NCBI GenBank assembly: GCA_003225315.1
Contig: QHZD01000041.1
Location: 1-64,000, forward strand
Length of the DNA: 64,000 bases
Reading direction: 5' to 3'
Source: Acidobacteriota bacterium
GTDB lineage: Bacteria > Acidobacteriota > Terriglobia > Acidiferrales > UBA7541
The position numbers and the translations under genes were made by a program. The notes beneath the pieces were generated by a model. It had not been told where the DNA came from. It searched no databases and saw nothing but the letters and a program-made list of their open reading frames with translations. How positions within the stretch are numbered: the stretch's first letter is position 1; the number at the start of each line of letters is the position of its first letter. Positions 55,998 through 64,000 of this stretch are shown piece after piece.

Positions 55998-58982
55998 ATG
56001 CGTTTCTGGCTCGTCCGAATTGTTCTATTGAGTTCGGTTTTCCTTTTATCGATTTTCTCCGTCGCCGGAAATTTGCGTGCGCAGACGACCGCTGGCTCTC
56101 TGAATGGCGTCGTCACCGACCAGTCAGGTGGAGTGATTGCCAAAGCCGCCGTCCGCCTGACCGACGCAAGCGGCGCCTCACTGGACAGCACTACCAATCG
56201 CGATGGCTTCTATGAATTCAAAGGACTGGTTCCCGGAACGTACATCCTGAAAGCGGTCGCCAAGGGCTTCGCCATTTTTACGCAGGAAAACGTCGAGATT
56301 CTCGCGGGAAAGACGCAACAGTTGAACATTGGGCTAGTCATCCAGGTCGAAGAGGAAAAAGTGGAGGTTTCCGATTCCTCGACCAAAGTCGATGTCGATC
56401 CTTCGAATAACGCTGGAACGGTGGTTATGAAGGGCAAAGATCTTGAGGCGCTTTCCGACGATCCCGACGAGCTGCAGTCCGAACTCCAGGCTCTCGCTGG
56501 TCCTTCCGCCGGTCCGAACGGCGGTCAGATCTACATTGATGGCTTCACCGCCGGGCAGCTTCCGCCAAAAACTTCCATCCGCGAGATTCGAATCAATCAG
56601 AACCCCTTCTCCTCGGAATACGACAAACTCGGATACGGACGGGTTGAAATCTTGACGAAACCGGGAACGGATCAGCTTCACGGCCAGATTTTCGTGACTG
56701 GCAACACCAACGCCTTCAATTCCCGCAATCCATTCGAAGGCTCGGCACCGCAGCCCGGCTACGATTCCACGCAGTACAGCGCCAATCTCGGGGGTTCCAT
56801 TGGCAAAAAGGTGTCTTTCTTCACCAACATCGAACGGCGCAACCTCAATGAGCTAAACGTCGTAAATACACCCTTCGTTGATCCGACGACATTTCAAGTG
56901 ACGCAATTTACGGACGCCGTACCGAATCCTCGCACGCGCGCAAATTTCAGCCAGCGGTTCGATTATCAGGTTACTCCCGGAAACACACTTACCACTCGTT
57001 ATCAGTATTGGCGAAATAACGAACAAAATGACTTTCCACCAGCCCTTGCATCTTTCAGCCTGCCTAGCTTCGGTTACAACTCTCTCGAGACAGAACACAC
57101 TTTTCAAGTGAGCGACACGCAGACGCTAAGCTCAAGAACCATCAACGAAACGCGGTTTCAGTTTGTCCGCGAAAGCAATAATCAGAATCCACTGAACACC
57201 GCTCCTACCATCCAGATCCTGGGCGCGTTCTTCGGTGGAGGTAACAGTTCGGGTCTGTACGACGATGTGCAAAATCGCTATGAACTTCAGAACATCACTT
57301 ATATGACGCTCGGCAAGCATTCCATCAAATATGGCGGCCGCGCCCGCGTCACAAAAGAAGAGAACTCCTCCGACTCCAGGTTCAATGGCGTGTATTCCTT
57401 CGGCTCGCGCATCGACCCAACTGTCAGCGGATGTAACATTCCCAATCCGCCCAGCACTTGCCCGCAGATTTCCGGTCTTGTCGCCTATCAACGGACGCTT
57501 CAATCCATCGCCGCCGGTAACGCGCCTGCCCAGAACGGTGGCGGTGCCAGTTTCTATGCGCTGAACTTCAACACCATAGGGAGCGCCATGGCCGATGAGA
57601 CTTGGGCGGATGGAGCTGTCTTTCTGCAAGACGACTGGCGCATCAAGCCGAATGTGACCATCAGTTCGGGCCTCCGGTACGAAACACAAAACAATCTCGG
57701 CGATCATGCCGATTTTGCGCCGCGGGTCGGGCTGGCTTGGGGAATCGGCGCGAACGGGAAGAATAAGTCTCCGAAAGCCGTCCTTCGCTTCGGTTACGGA
57801 ATTTTCTACGACCGTTTTGGCTCGGACCTCGTGTTGCAGCAACAACTTCAGAATGGCGTCATCCAGCAACAATACCTTGTTCAGAGTCCGACGTTTTTCG
57901 ATCCGGTGCAGGCTGTGCCGCCGTCTCAGTTTCCGTCGTCCGGCACTTCTCCGCAGACGGTTTACCAAATCAATCCCAAGCTGCGCACTCCTTACACCAT
58001 GCAGACCGGGGTAACGCTGGAGCGCCAGCTCACGAAATCCGCCAATCTCTCTATCACGTATCTCAATTCGCGGGGCAACCATCAATTCTTCACCAACTTC
58101 ATCAATGCCAATCCAATTCCCCCGGGGGCAACCGTTGCTCCGGCGCCCAGCCAAATTCTCAACGAATTTCAATCCGAAGGCATCTTCAAGCAGAATCAGT
58201 TGATCGTCAACAGCAGCATTCGAATTGGCACGAGGCTCTCCCTGTTTGGCTACTACACGCTGAACTACGCCAATAGCGACACTTCAGGCGCGTCAAGCAT
58301 TCCTTCAAATCCTTTTGACTTGCAGCAGGATTATGGCCGCGCTTCTTTCGATGTTCGCCACCGCGTTTTTGTCGGCGGCTCGATAGGCCTTCCTTACGAC
58401 TTTCGCTTGAGCCCTTTTATGATTGCCAGTTCCGGCGCGCCTTTCAATATCACTACTGGACAGGATTTGTATGGAAACGCGTCGTTCAACACGCGTGCGA
58501 CGCCTGGAACCTGTTCTGCCGGCGCGGCCGGTTCGAAAGACACTCCGTACGGCTGCTTCAATTTGGTTACTCTCCCTGGAGCATCCGTCATTCCAATTAA
58601 TGACGTTACAGGTCCGGGCCACTTCACTCTGAATTTGCGATTGAGCAAGACTTTTGGCTTCGGTGCAAAAAAGGAATCGGCCGCAGCTGGCGGTCCTCGT
58701 GGCGGCATGTTTGGCCGCGGGCCTGGCGGCGGAGGTCCGCGCGGCGGCGGTGGGGGAGGGGACCACGGCGGTGGAATGTTCGGGGGCACGCCGTCGAATT
58801 ATCGTTACAATTTGACATTTGGCGTTAACGCTCGAAATGTCTTTAATAATGTTAACGTCTCCAACCCAGTCGGAAACCTCAGCTCGCCGATTTTTGGTGA
58901 ATCGAATGGGCTCGCAGGCAGGCCGTTTTCTTCTTCCACGGCGAACCGGATCATTGATCTGCAGGTATCCTTCAATTTCTAA
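55998..58982 (+). CDS. TonB-dependent receptor-like outer-membrane protein with N-terminal carboxypeptidase-regulatory domain
   Basis: A 994-residue outer-membrane protein. Signal peptide to about residue 33 (SVAGNLRAQ); carboxypeptidase-regulatory-like beta sandwich (SLNGVVTDQSGGVIAKAAVR, about 38-118); a plug-like region with IYIDGFTAGQLPPKTSIREI and NPFSSEYDKLGYGRVEILTK; then a long beta-barrel ending in VSFNF with a C-terminal Phe. A striking Gly/Arg-rich loop (GGMFGRGPGGGGPRGGGGGG) lies near 905-940. This OmpA/Oar-type receptor family is greatly expanded in acidobacteria and probably imports oligosaccharides or other large ligands. AGGAG six bases before the ATG fixes the start. Confidence 0.9.
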   Translation: MRFWLVRIVLLSSVFLLSIFSVAGNLRAQTTAGSLNGVVTDQSGGVIAKAAVRLTDASGASLDSTTNRDGFYEFKGLVPGTYILKAVAKGFAIFTQENVEILAGKTQQLNIGLVIQVEEEKVEVSDSSTKVDVDPSNNAGTVVMKGKDLEALSDDPDELQSELQALAGPSAGPNGGQIYIDGFTAGQLPPKTSIREIRINQNPFSSEYDKLGYGRVEILTKPGTDQLHGQIFVTGNTNAFNSRNPFEGSAPQPGYDSTQYSANLGGSIGKKVSFFTNIERRNLNELNVVNTPFVDPTTFQVTQFTDAVPNPRTRANFSQRFDYQVTPGNTLTTRYQYWRNNEQNDFPPALASFSLPSFGYNSLETEHTFQVSDTQTLSSRTINETRFQFVRESNNQNPLNTAPTIQILGAFFGGGNSSGLYDDVQNRYELQNITYMTLGKHSIKYGGRARVTKEENSSDSRFNGVYSFGSRIDPTVSGCNIPNPPSTCPQISGLVAYQRTLQSIAAGNAPAQNGGGASFYALNFNTIGSAMADETWADGAVFLQDDWRIKPNVTISSGLRYETQNNLGDHADFAPRVGLAWGIGANGKNKSPKAVLRFGYGIFYDRFGSDLVLQQQLQNGVIQQQYLVQSPTFFDPVQAVPPSQFPSSGTSPQTVYQINPKLRTPYTMQTGVTLERQLTKSANLSITYLNSRGNHQFFTNFINANPIPPGATVAPAPSQILNEFQSEGIFKQNQLIVNSSIRIGTRLSLFGYYTLNYANSDTSGASSIPSNPFDLQQDYGRASFDVRHRVFVGGSIGLPYDFRLSPFMIASSGAPFNITTGQDLYGNASFNTRATPGTCSAGAAGSKDTPYGCFNLVTLPGASVIPINDVTGPGHFTLNLRLSKTFGFGAKKESAAAGGPRGGMFGRGPGGGGPRGGGGGGDHGGGMFGGTPSNYRYNLTFGVNARNVFNNVNVSNPVGNLSSPIFGESNGLAGRPFSSSTANRIIDLQVSFNF

Positions 58983-59011
58983 ATCCGGTAGAATCCCGCC
59001 CTGGGGCCGGG

Positions 59012-59173
59012 ATGAAAAAGCGCAGCAAAGTCTTAAACAAAGCCATCGAAGCGCGGCGCGCGGCGCGGAATTCGGGAATTGCGCCGGCCGTCACGCGCGT
59101 CATCCCAGACAAGCGGAAACGGCCGCCGAAACACAAGAAACAGCTCCTTGAAATCGAGCCCGACCAAACTTGA
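59012..59173 (+). CDS. 53-residue highly basic protein
   Basis: ATG 59012 opens MKKRSKVLNKAIEARRAARN and ends ...EIEPDQT at TGA 59173. About a third of residues are Lys or Arg with no Cys, suggesting nucleic-acid binding or ribosome association; no family recognised. GGGGCCGGG adjoins the start but spacing is too short for a clear ribosome binding site, and a hairpin (ATCCCG...CGGGAT) ends on the ATG. A proper terminator follows, which supports transcription of this region. Confidence 0.45.
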   Translation: MKKRSKVLNKAIEARRAARNSGIAPAVTRVIPDKRKRPPKHKKQLLEIEPDQT

Positions 59174-59239
59174 TTCGACTTTTCTTATACCTCCTGCGTT
59201 ATTCAAATCCTTCGGTATAAAAAAGCCCCACAATCTTTC

Positions 59240-59262
59240 AGGCCCGACCGGGCCTAATTTTT
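59240..59262 (+). terminator. Intrinsic terminator
   Basis: AGGCCC-GACC-GGGCCT followed by AATTTTT: six-pair G/C-rich stem and T5, plus strand, ending the receptor/small-protein unit just before the convergent gene's stop. Confidence 0.75.
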
Positions 59263-59268
59263 CGAGCT

Positions 59269-59766
59269 TCATCCCGGTTTGTTGGAAGGGACAACTTCGT
59301 CGCGCCGAAAAAGCGGCGACATGGATATTTTTTTGCGCTCGGCGAGATATGCGGCAATTGTTTCCAGGTCCTTCTTGTCAAAGCCCATGGAACTCACTTT
59401 GACGGCACCATCGGTGTCGATCAGAAAAATCGTGGGTACGTTGGTCAGGCCGTAGGCGTTGGAGACGACGTAGCCGTTCGCGTCGTCGAGGAGAATGGGA
59501 AAAGTGATGCCGTGTTCTTTCGCGAATTTGTGCGTTGATTTTGCGTCGTCCTGGGAGATCCCGAGGAACGTTACGTTGTTGCCCCCGTAGTGCTTGTAGA
59601 GACGTTCTAGAAACGGAAACGTGAATTGGCAGACAGGGCAGGAGATCTTGAAGAATCCGGCGATCACGGGGCCGCGTTCGATGAGGTCGCTAAGCGAGTA
59701 TTCCTTGTTGTCGAGAGATTTGAGCGAAAATCCGGGAGCCGTCTTTCCGACAACGATGTGCGTCAT
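59269..59766 (-). CDS. Thioredoxin-fold protein (AhpC/TlpA-like)
   Basis: A 165-residue protein without a signal peptide from the chosen ATG. The fold markers are APGFSLKSLDNKEYSLSDL, the active site FFKISCPVCQFTFPFLERLY (CPVC, about residue 47-50) and GLTNVPTIFLIDTDG with the cis-Pro. CPVC is a redox-active pair, so this is a disulfide reductase or peroxiredoxin-like (PRX-TlpA) enzyme. The frame extends 41 codons upstream (to 59889) without coding character. Both Cys codons are ordinary; no selenocysteine. Confidence 0.85.
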   Translation of the reverse strand: MTHIVVGKTAPGFSLKSLDNKEYSLSDLIERGPVIAGFFKISCPVCQFTFPFLERLYKHYGGNNVTFLGISQDDAKSTHKFAKEHGITFPILLDDANGYVVSNAYGLTNVPTIFLIDTDGAVKVSSMGFDKKDLETIAAYLAERKKISMSPLFRRDEVVPSNKPG

Positions 59767-59912
59767 GTGGCCTGAGTCCTCTTTCCGGCCCTCGCGAACG
59801 GTGCTGGGGATAAACGTGAAAGCCGCAAAATGTCCGTCGACTGAGTTTAGCGCACTGAAGCGGCAGGTCGCAAAGTCGGTTAGCAACACAGGTGCGAACT
59901 GGCGCCCGGGCT

Positions 59913-62900
59913 TCAGTTGTGGCCAGCGGCATCCACTAGATAGAGCACGGCGTCACCGCTGAAAGGCGGAGTGAACGTTTGCGTCGAGCCTCCAGAGACA
60001 CTTCCACCGGAAGTGGTGCTTCCGCTGCTGGGGTCGAACCATTCTACGTTCAGTACGCGAGTCGTCGCTGATAAGTTTACGGTGAAACTCCCGCCGTTCG
60101 GTGCATACACCAGATACTCAGCGCCAACAGATGGCGTCTGCGCCAAACAGTAGCCGGTCGAGGACAGCCCTCCCTTCGGCGTCATCTTTGCCAAGTCCAT
60201 TTTATTTGCGTAGCTGACCGTGTAGCCCAGGTTGTTCCTCATGTTATCCCACCGCGAATCAGGTCCTGAGTTTGGCACAAGTTGCGGTTCCCACTGCTCC
60301 AATAGATCAGGTAGGGATCCATGAACATCACCTGGTTACCGTTCCCGAAGTTCTCCCACACGTAATTGCGGTTCGTTTGCGCGCTGTCGTTCCACATTCC
60401 GTAATACGAATGGTCGCTATCGTTGATGTTTACCTTGCATTGCGGCGTACCGCTGCCACAACTGCTCGTTGGTGAAATCCGCGCCGACGGCGCTACCCAA
60501 TCGGCATTCGCGTTGTACAGCACCGTATCTCCGTTGTTATACCAGGGTAGCCCGACAGGGTGTTGGAGGGGCTTGCCCGTTTCGTAAGTATGGATCAGAT
60601 TAATCATGTGACCTTGCCACCAGCCTGAACTACTCGGAGCTTCCTCGGAAACCTCCCACAGCACGTTCGGCTGATCGTTCACGGTGTCGATCACCTTCTG
60701 CACGTAAGCGTCCTGGATGTTCGTGACGGCGTTGGGGCTGCTCATGGTCATGGAGTTTGTGCCGCCACCGTCGTCCACTCCATTCACATTGTTACCCGCA
60801 GTGAAAGGGTAGCCATCGTTGGAGCAGCGATTGTTGGCCAGCCCGAGTCCGTCGAACAGTTCCACGATGGCGTAAATGCCGTTCCGCTGAAGCTGAATTA
60901 CCCTGGCACGCAGCCGATCGAAATACGTTTGATCCAGTTGCATCAGATCAAAAGCCGGCAATCCGTCTGAAGCGACCTGCGTTCCGCTGTTCCCGCCCGT
61001 GCGTTTCCACGGGAAGGGGGCCATATGCCACGTTCCGCCTGCGCCCCAATTGCAGTAAGTGGGCAAGTCTTTCTTCCAAAGAATGGTGACATTGTGGCCG
61101 TGCGAGTTCAGGAAGTTAACGTAGGCGGTGAAGTCGACCGCCGTTGGTGGTGTGCTCGTACTCGTATCCTGAAAATCATTCCAAGTCTGGGAACCGGACA
61201 AAAGGATGGCCTTGCCGCTCCCGTCCGTGAAATAGTGCGCGTTGCCAGCCAGCGGCCGCAGCGGCCCTGTCGCGCCAGTCCCCGTCCCGGTGGAATTGGA
61301 AACTGTAATTGTAACTGCTGCACTCGTCCCCTGGTTTCCAGACGGATCTTGTCCTAATGCCGTCAAGGTATGGCTCCCGTTTGCCACGGTCGTGGTGTCA
61401 AAGGAAAGCGAATACGGGGTGGTTGTCAGTTGCGGACCCGTATTGATGCCATCTACCTGGAACTGGACAAAGGACACGGCACTGTCCGGATCCGTCGCTG
61501 TCGCTGTCAGCGTAATCGTTCCAGAGACCGTCGCACCATTCGCCGGCGCCGTAATGCTCACCACTGGCGGCGTGTTGTCCGTCGGTGTCCCTCCGGTGCT
61601 CGCAGCCTTAAACGCTATCGCATGCATAAACCAGTTCGCTCCGCCGGAATTGGTGGCCGTTACGCCATGGGTTCCAGCCGCCCCAGCGGTCTCGTTCTCC
61701 ACCAAATTACCACTGTACGTCGCCAAGGCCTGAAACCCTGCTCCTGGCATCGTCGTGCCGGTGTCTGTGAACGTTACCGCATGGATCAAATCGTTGGCGT
61801 AGCGTGTCGTCAGTGGCCCGGCACTGATGTTTGTGCCGGTGCCCGTCGCCGCTCCAACTGTATCCAACGGCGAGGCGACATCCACACCGGAATACTCGAA
61901 TTGGTATAGATGCAAGTTCCCGGTTGAGGCGCCGTCCAATTTGACAGTGATGGTGATTGGCACGCCTCCGCCTGCAATATTGTTCGCGAAAAAAGTCTGC
62001 GCCCACTTGGCAGTCCCACTCCAGTTCGTCGGGCCAGCAGCACTTTGATAAACGTCGCCCTTATCGTCGGTGACAGAAACAACCGAAAGATTCTGTCCCC
62101 CCCATTTCACAGTGGTGACAATCAGATTGCCGGCAGTACTGACCTGCGGGAAGGATTGCGAGACCGATCTCGCACCCGAGCTGACAAACAGCTCCGCTTG
62201 TTGCACTAGGGTTATCGTCGATGAGGATGTCGCGGTATTGGAGACTGTTATTGGCACAGGCGAGCTCATGCCGCTGTTCGCTGAGGGGTCCTGCGCCACC
62301 GCCGTCAGCGTGTGGCTGCCATTGGAGAGCGCTGTCGTGTCCAACAAAATCGAATACGGAGTTGACGCCAGCTTAGCTCCGACGTTCGCTCCATCGACCT
62401 GGAATTGCACAAATGAGACCGCACTGTCCGAATCCGTCGCCGTCGCCGCGAGTGTGATGGTCCCGGACACCGTGGCATTATTCGATGGCGCGGTAATGGT
62501 TACTACTGGCGGCGTTGTATCCTTGGTCACCGTAAAGCTGGCACTGTTACTCGCTGTTCCACCCACCGTCACGACAACGCTGCCGGTCGTCGCACCGCTA
62601 GGAACGGGAACCGCGATGCTCGTCGCGCTCCAGCTCGTCGGCGTCCCCGCCGTTCCATTGAACTTGACCGTACTCGTCCCTTGTGTCGTCCCAAAGTTCG
62701 CGCCACTGATCGTCACCGGCGTCCCAGCCATTCCTGAAGTCGGACTCAGGCTCGTAATGCTCGGGAGAGCCGCTCCGGCTCCGGCCTTGAACGACGCAAG
62801 AAGGGCCCCCCACTGATCGGAAGAGCCAAGCGAAACGCTTGCTGAAATAGTTCCCGTTGACGTTTGTACCCGATCCTCAACGAACAGTTTGCTGGACGGT

Positions 62901-63463
62901 TCTGCAGGAACACGTTCTTCGGCAATAAAGCTAGCGCCGTTTGTAAAGGTCGCGGGATTTGCCGTCGCAATAACCCCGAGCAGCAAATCTCCATTAGAGG
63001 TAGTCGTCGCATTCCCGCTATTCGGTGTCGCGCTGGTTCCTTGTGCCGATGCGGAGACGTCATACGAGTTTGCTGTCGCTACACCTGAGTATTCGAGGAT
63101 CGCAAAACGCAGGGTGGCCAGGATTGATTCGGAAACGGTAATCGTGTTGGGGCCACCTTTTACGTTTTCCGCGTAAAAGACGGCCAGTGTATCGCCATTG
63201 GGCGTGTCTACCGTCACGTCAAGTTGCGCGGCGCGACGATACACATTTCCCAGAGAATCCGAAACGCTAAACGCCTCGCCAGATTGGCCTGCTCGAATAC
63301 AGACAGCGAGCCAATTGCCCTGAGTATTGTTGGAGACGAAGGAAAGCGACGAAGACGTGGTCGTGCCGGCGTCCTTACTGACATGCTGCACAAGCGTAAC
63401 TCCGGCGTCGGCAACGCGGGGTAAGACAACAAATAGGAACACAAGCAGAAAAGCCTTCTTCAT
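59913..63463 (-). pseudogene. Secreted multi-domain glycosidase-like protein (DUF4038 family), frameshifted near its end
   Basis: Reading leftward from ATG 63463: signal peptide ending RVADAG; a jelly-roll-like domain (about 25-235); an IPT/TIG domain (ITSLSPTSGMAGTPVTISGA); an Ig-like domain (PPVVTITAPSNNATVSGTIT); a second jelly-roll-like domain related to the first; a second Ig-like domain; then the DUF4038/apiosidase-like barrel (HYFTDGSGKAILLSGSQTWN ... NVLWEVSEEAPSSSGWW, HSYYGMWNDS). The frame ends at 60239, but the neighbouring frame continues the family C-terminus (SGPDSRWDNMRNNLGYTVSY, then a collagen-binding-like domain with FSGDAVLYLVDA) to 59913. The shift lies near 60260-60275. 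Otherwise complete, about 1,180 residues; sequencing error or recent mutation. Confidence 0.8.
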
Positions 63464-63475
63464 ATGCCCTCTCAC

Positions 63476-63951
63476 TGCGCTGAACGCTCATTCAGGTCAG
63501 GCTTGCTCAGACCTGCTGAAGAATCGGTGGAAGTGTCGCTAGAGCTAGAAGTTGACGCGTCAGATTTAGCGCAAATAGGTGAAGAGCCTCATTTGAGAGG
63601 GCTGCCACCACGATGATGGTAGGGGCCTCCACGTCCATTGCTCGAGGGCTGTGAATCCACGGCTCGTTTCCGCGAACCGCGAGTCTGTCGGGCCGGAAAC
63701 GCTGCAATGTGAAGGCCATTGGTTACTGCCTGAATCACTGCCTAAATAGACCGGGCACATGGCAACGTATGGCAATGTCATGTAGCCCGTCTATCATGCA
63801 AATTCCTTAAAAACGCATCCGGTAATCTTCTGAGGAGAACGACGGGCGGAAGTCGCGAGGGAGTGATGCGTTGGAAGGGTATAAAGCTGAGGGTGTGAGG
63901 AAGAATGGCAAGACTCGGAAGGTGAATCACGCCCTACAAAACAAAGAGGAT
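63476..63951. other. Non-coding region upstream of the glycosidase-like gene
   Basis: 476 bases with no gene I can support; short frames on both strands lack coding character. A near-perfect tandem ATGGCAACGT/ATGGCAATGT occurs around 63760-63779. The promoter of the leftward gene is presumably here. Confidence 0.5.
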
Positions 63952-64000
63952 TCAGACGTCGAGGGGGGGCTTGATGTAAGCGGCGCCGTGGCGGTAGAGG
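63952..64000 (-). CDS. 3' end of an unrecognised gene, cut by the window edge
   Basis: The minus strand reads LYRHGAAYIKPPLDV and a TGA stop (63954-63952). Codon choice (CTC, TAC, CGC, CAC, GGC, ATC, AAG, CTC) is like neighbouring genes, which suggests a real C-terminus, but 15 residues are too few to identify it. Confidence 0.35.
   Translation of the reverse strand, partial: LYRHGAAYIKPPLDV

Noticed and set aside
57132-58172. 346-codon frame opposite the TonB-type receptor gene
   Set aside because: Fully inside a well-supported receptor gene and without domain or start signals.

Overview
The window looks like chromosomal DNA from an acidobacterium (Acidobacteriota), G+C-rich and mostly tightly packed. 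The evidence is compositional and familial: two tandem VWFA proteins of the acidobacterial type, a carboxypeptidase-regulatory/TonB-type outer-membrane receptor, a DUF5666 protein, a complete pilMNOPQ set, Kdo/LPS genes (so Gram-negative) and dispersed short palindromes. There is no prophage, integrase, CRISPR array or rRNA operon.

Layout. 1-3.4 kb: partial unknown gene, secreted esterase, remnant of an FtsX/MacB-type permease, PilZ protein with seven 13-residue repeats, and a VapBC module whose toxin is frameshifted. 3.5-11 kb: pyrG-kdsA-kdsD-kdsC (minus strand) and kdsB, i.e. CTP, Kdo-8-P synthase, arabinose-5-P isomerase, Kdo-8-P phosphatase and CMP-Kdo synthetase, interrupted by a divergent secreted protein/lipoprotein pair. 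11-16.8 kb: two VWFA proteins, duplicated DoxX-like membrane protein, 47-aa membrane peptide, deoB, LiaF-like protein. 16.8-27.6 kb: uvrA operon (uvrA, TPR protein, two small secreted proteins, SprT-like protease), esterase, TPR protein, uvrC, YtxH and DUF948-like envelope proteins. 27.7-34 kb: mnmA and a NifS/IscS cysteine desulfurase (tRNA thiolation pair), an AT-richer patch with a cyanophycinase-like gene, a small membrane protein and a UbiD decarboxylase.

34.1-39.9 kb: a structured non-coding stretch, an excisionase-type HTH protein and pilMNOPQ (type IV pilus alignment complex and secretin). 40-43.6 kb: Xaa-Pro peptidase, accB, accC, thiE. 43.6-46.8 kb: two APC amino-acid permeases. 46.9-54.5 kb: RsbU-like phosphatase, SDR, nnrDE, tsaE, a large unrecognised protein with a divergent class III cyclase-like domain, and directly after it a selenocysteine tRNA with its own promoter. 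54.7-64 kb: DUF5666 protein, TonB-type receptor, 53-aa basic protein, thioredoxin-fold protein, and a secreted multi-domain glycosidase-like gene split by a frameshift.

Most notable: (1) the tRNA-Sec(UCA), implying a selenocysteine-coding organism; (2) short palindromic elements, several of which sit in frame inside conserved genes (cysteine desulfurase, UbiD with an 18-bp minisatellite, a TPR protein signal region); (3) the 828-aa cyclase-like protein next to selC; (4) a highly structured sequence ahead of the pil operon; (5) three broken genes (permease remnant, vapC, glycosidase).
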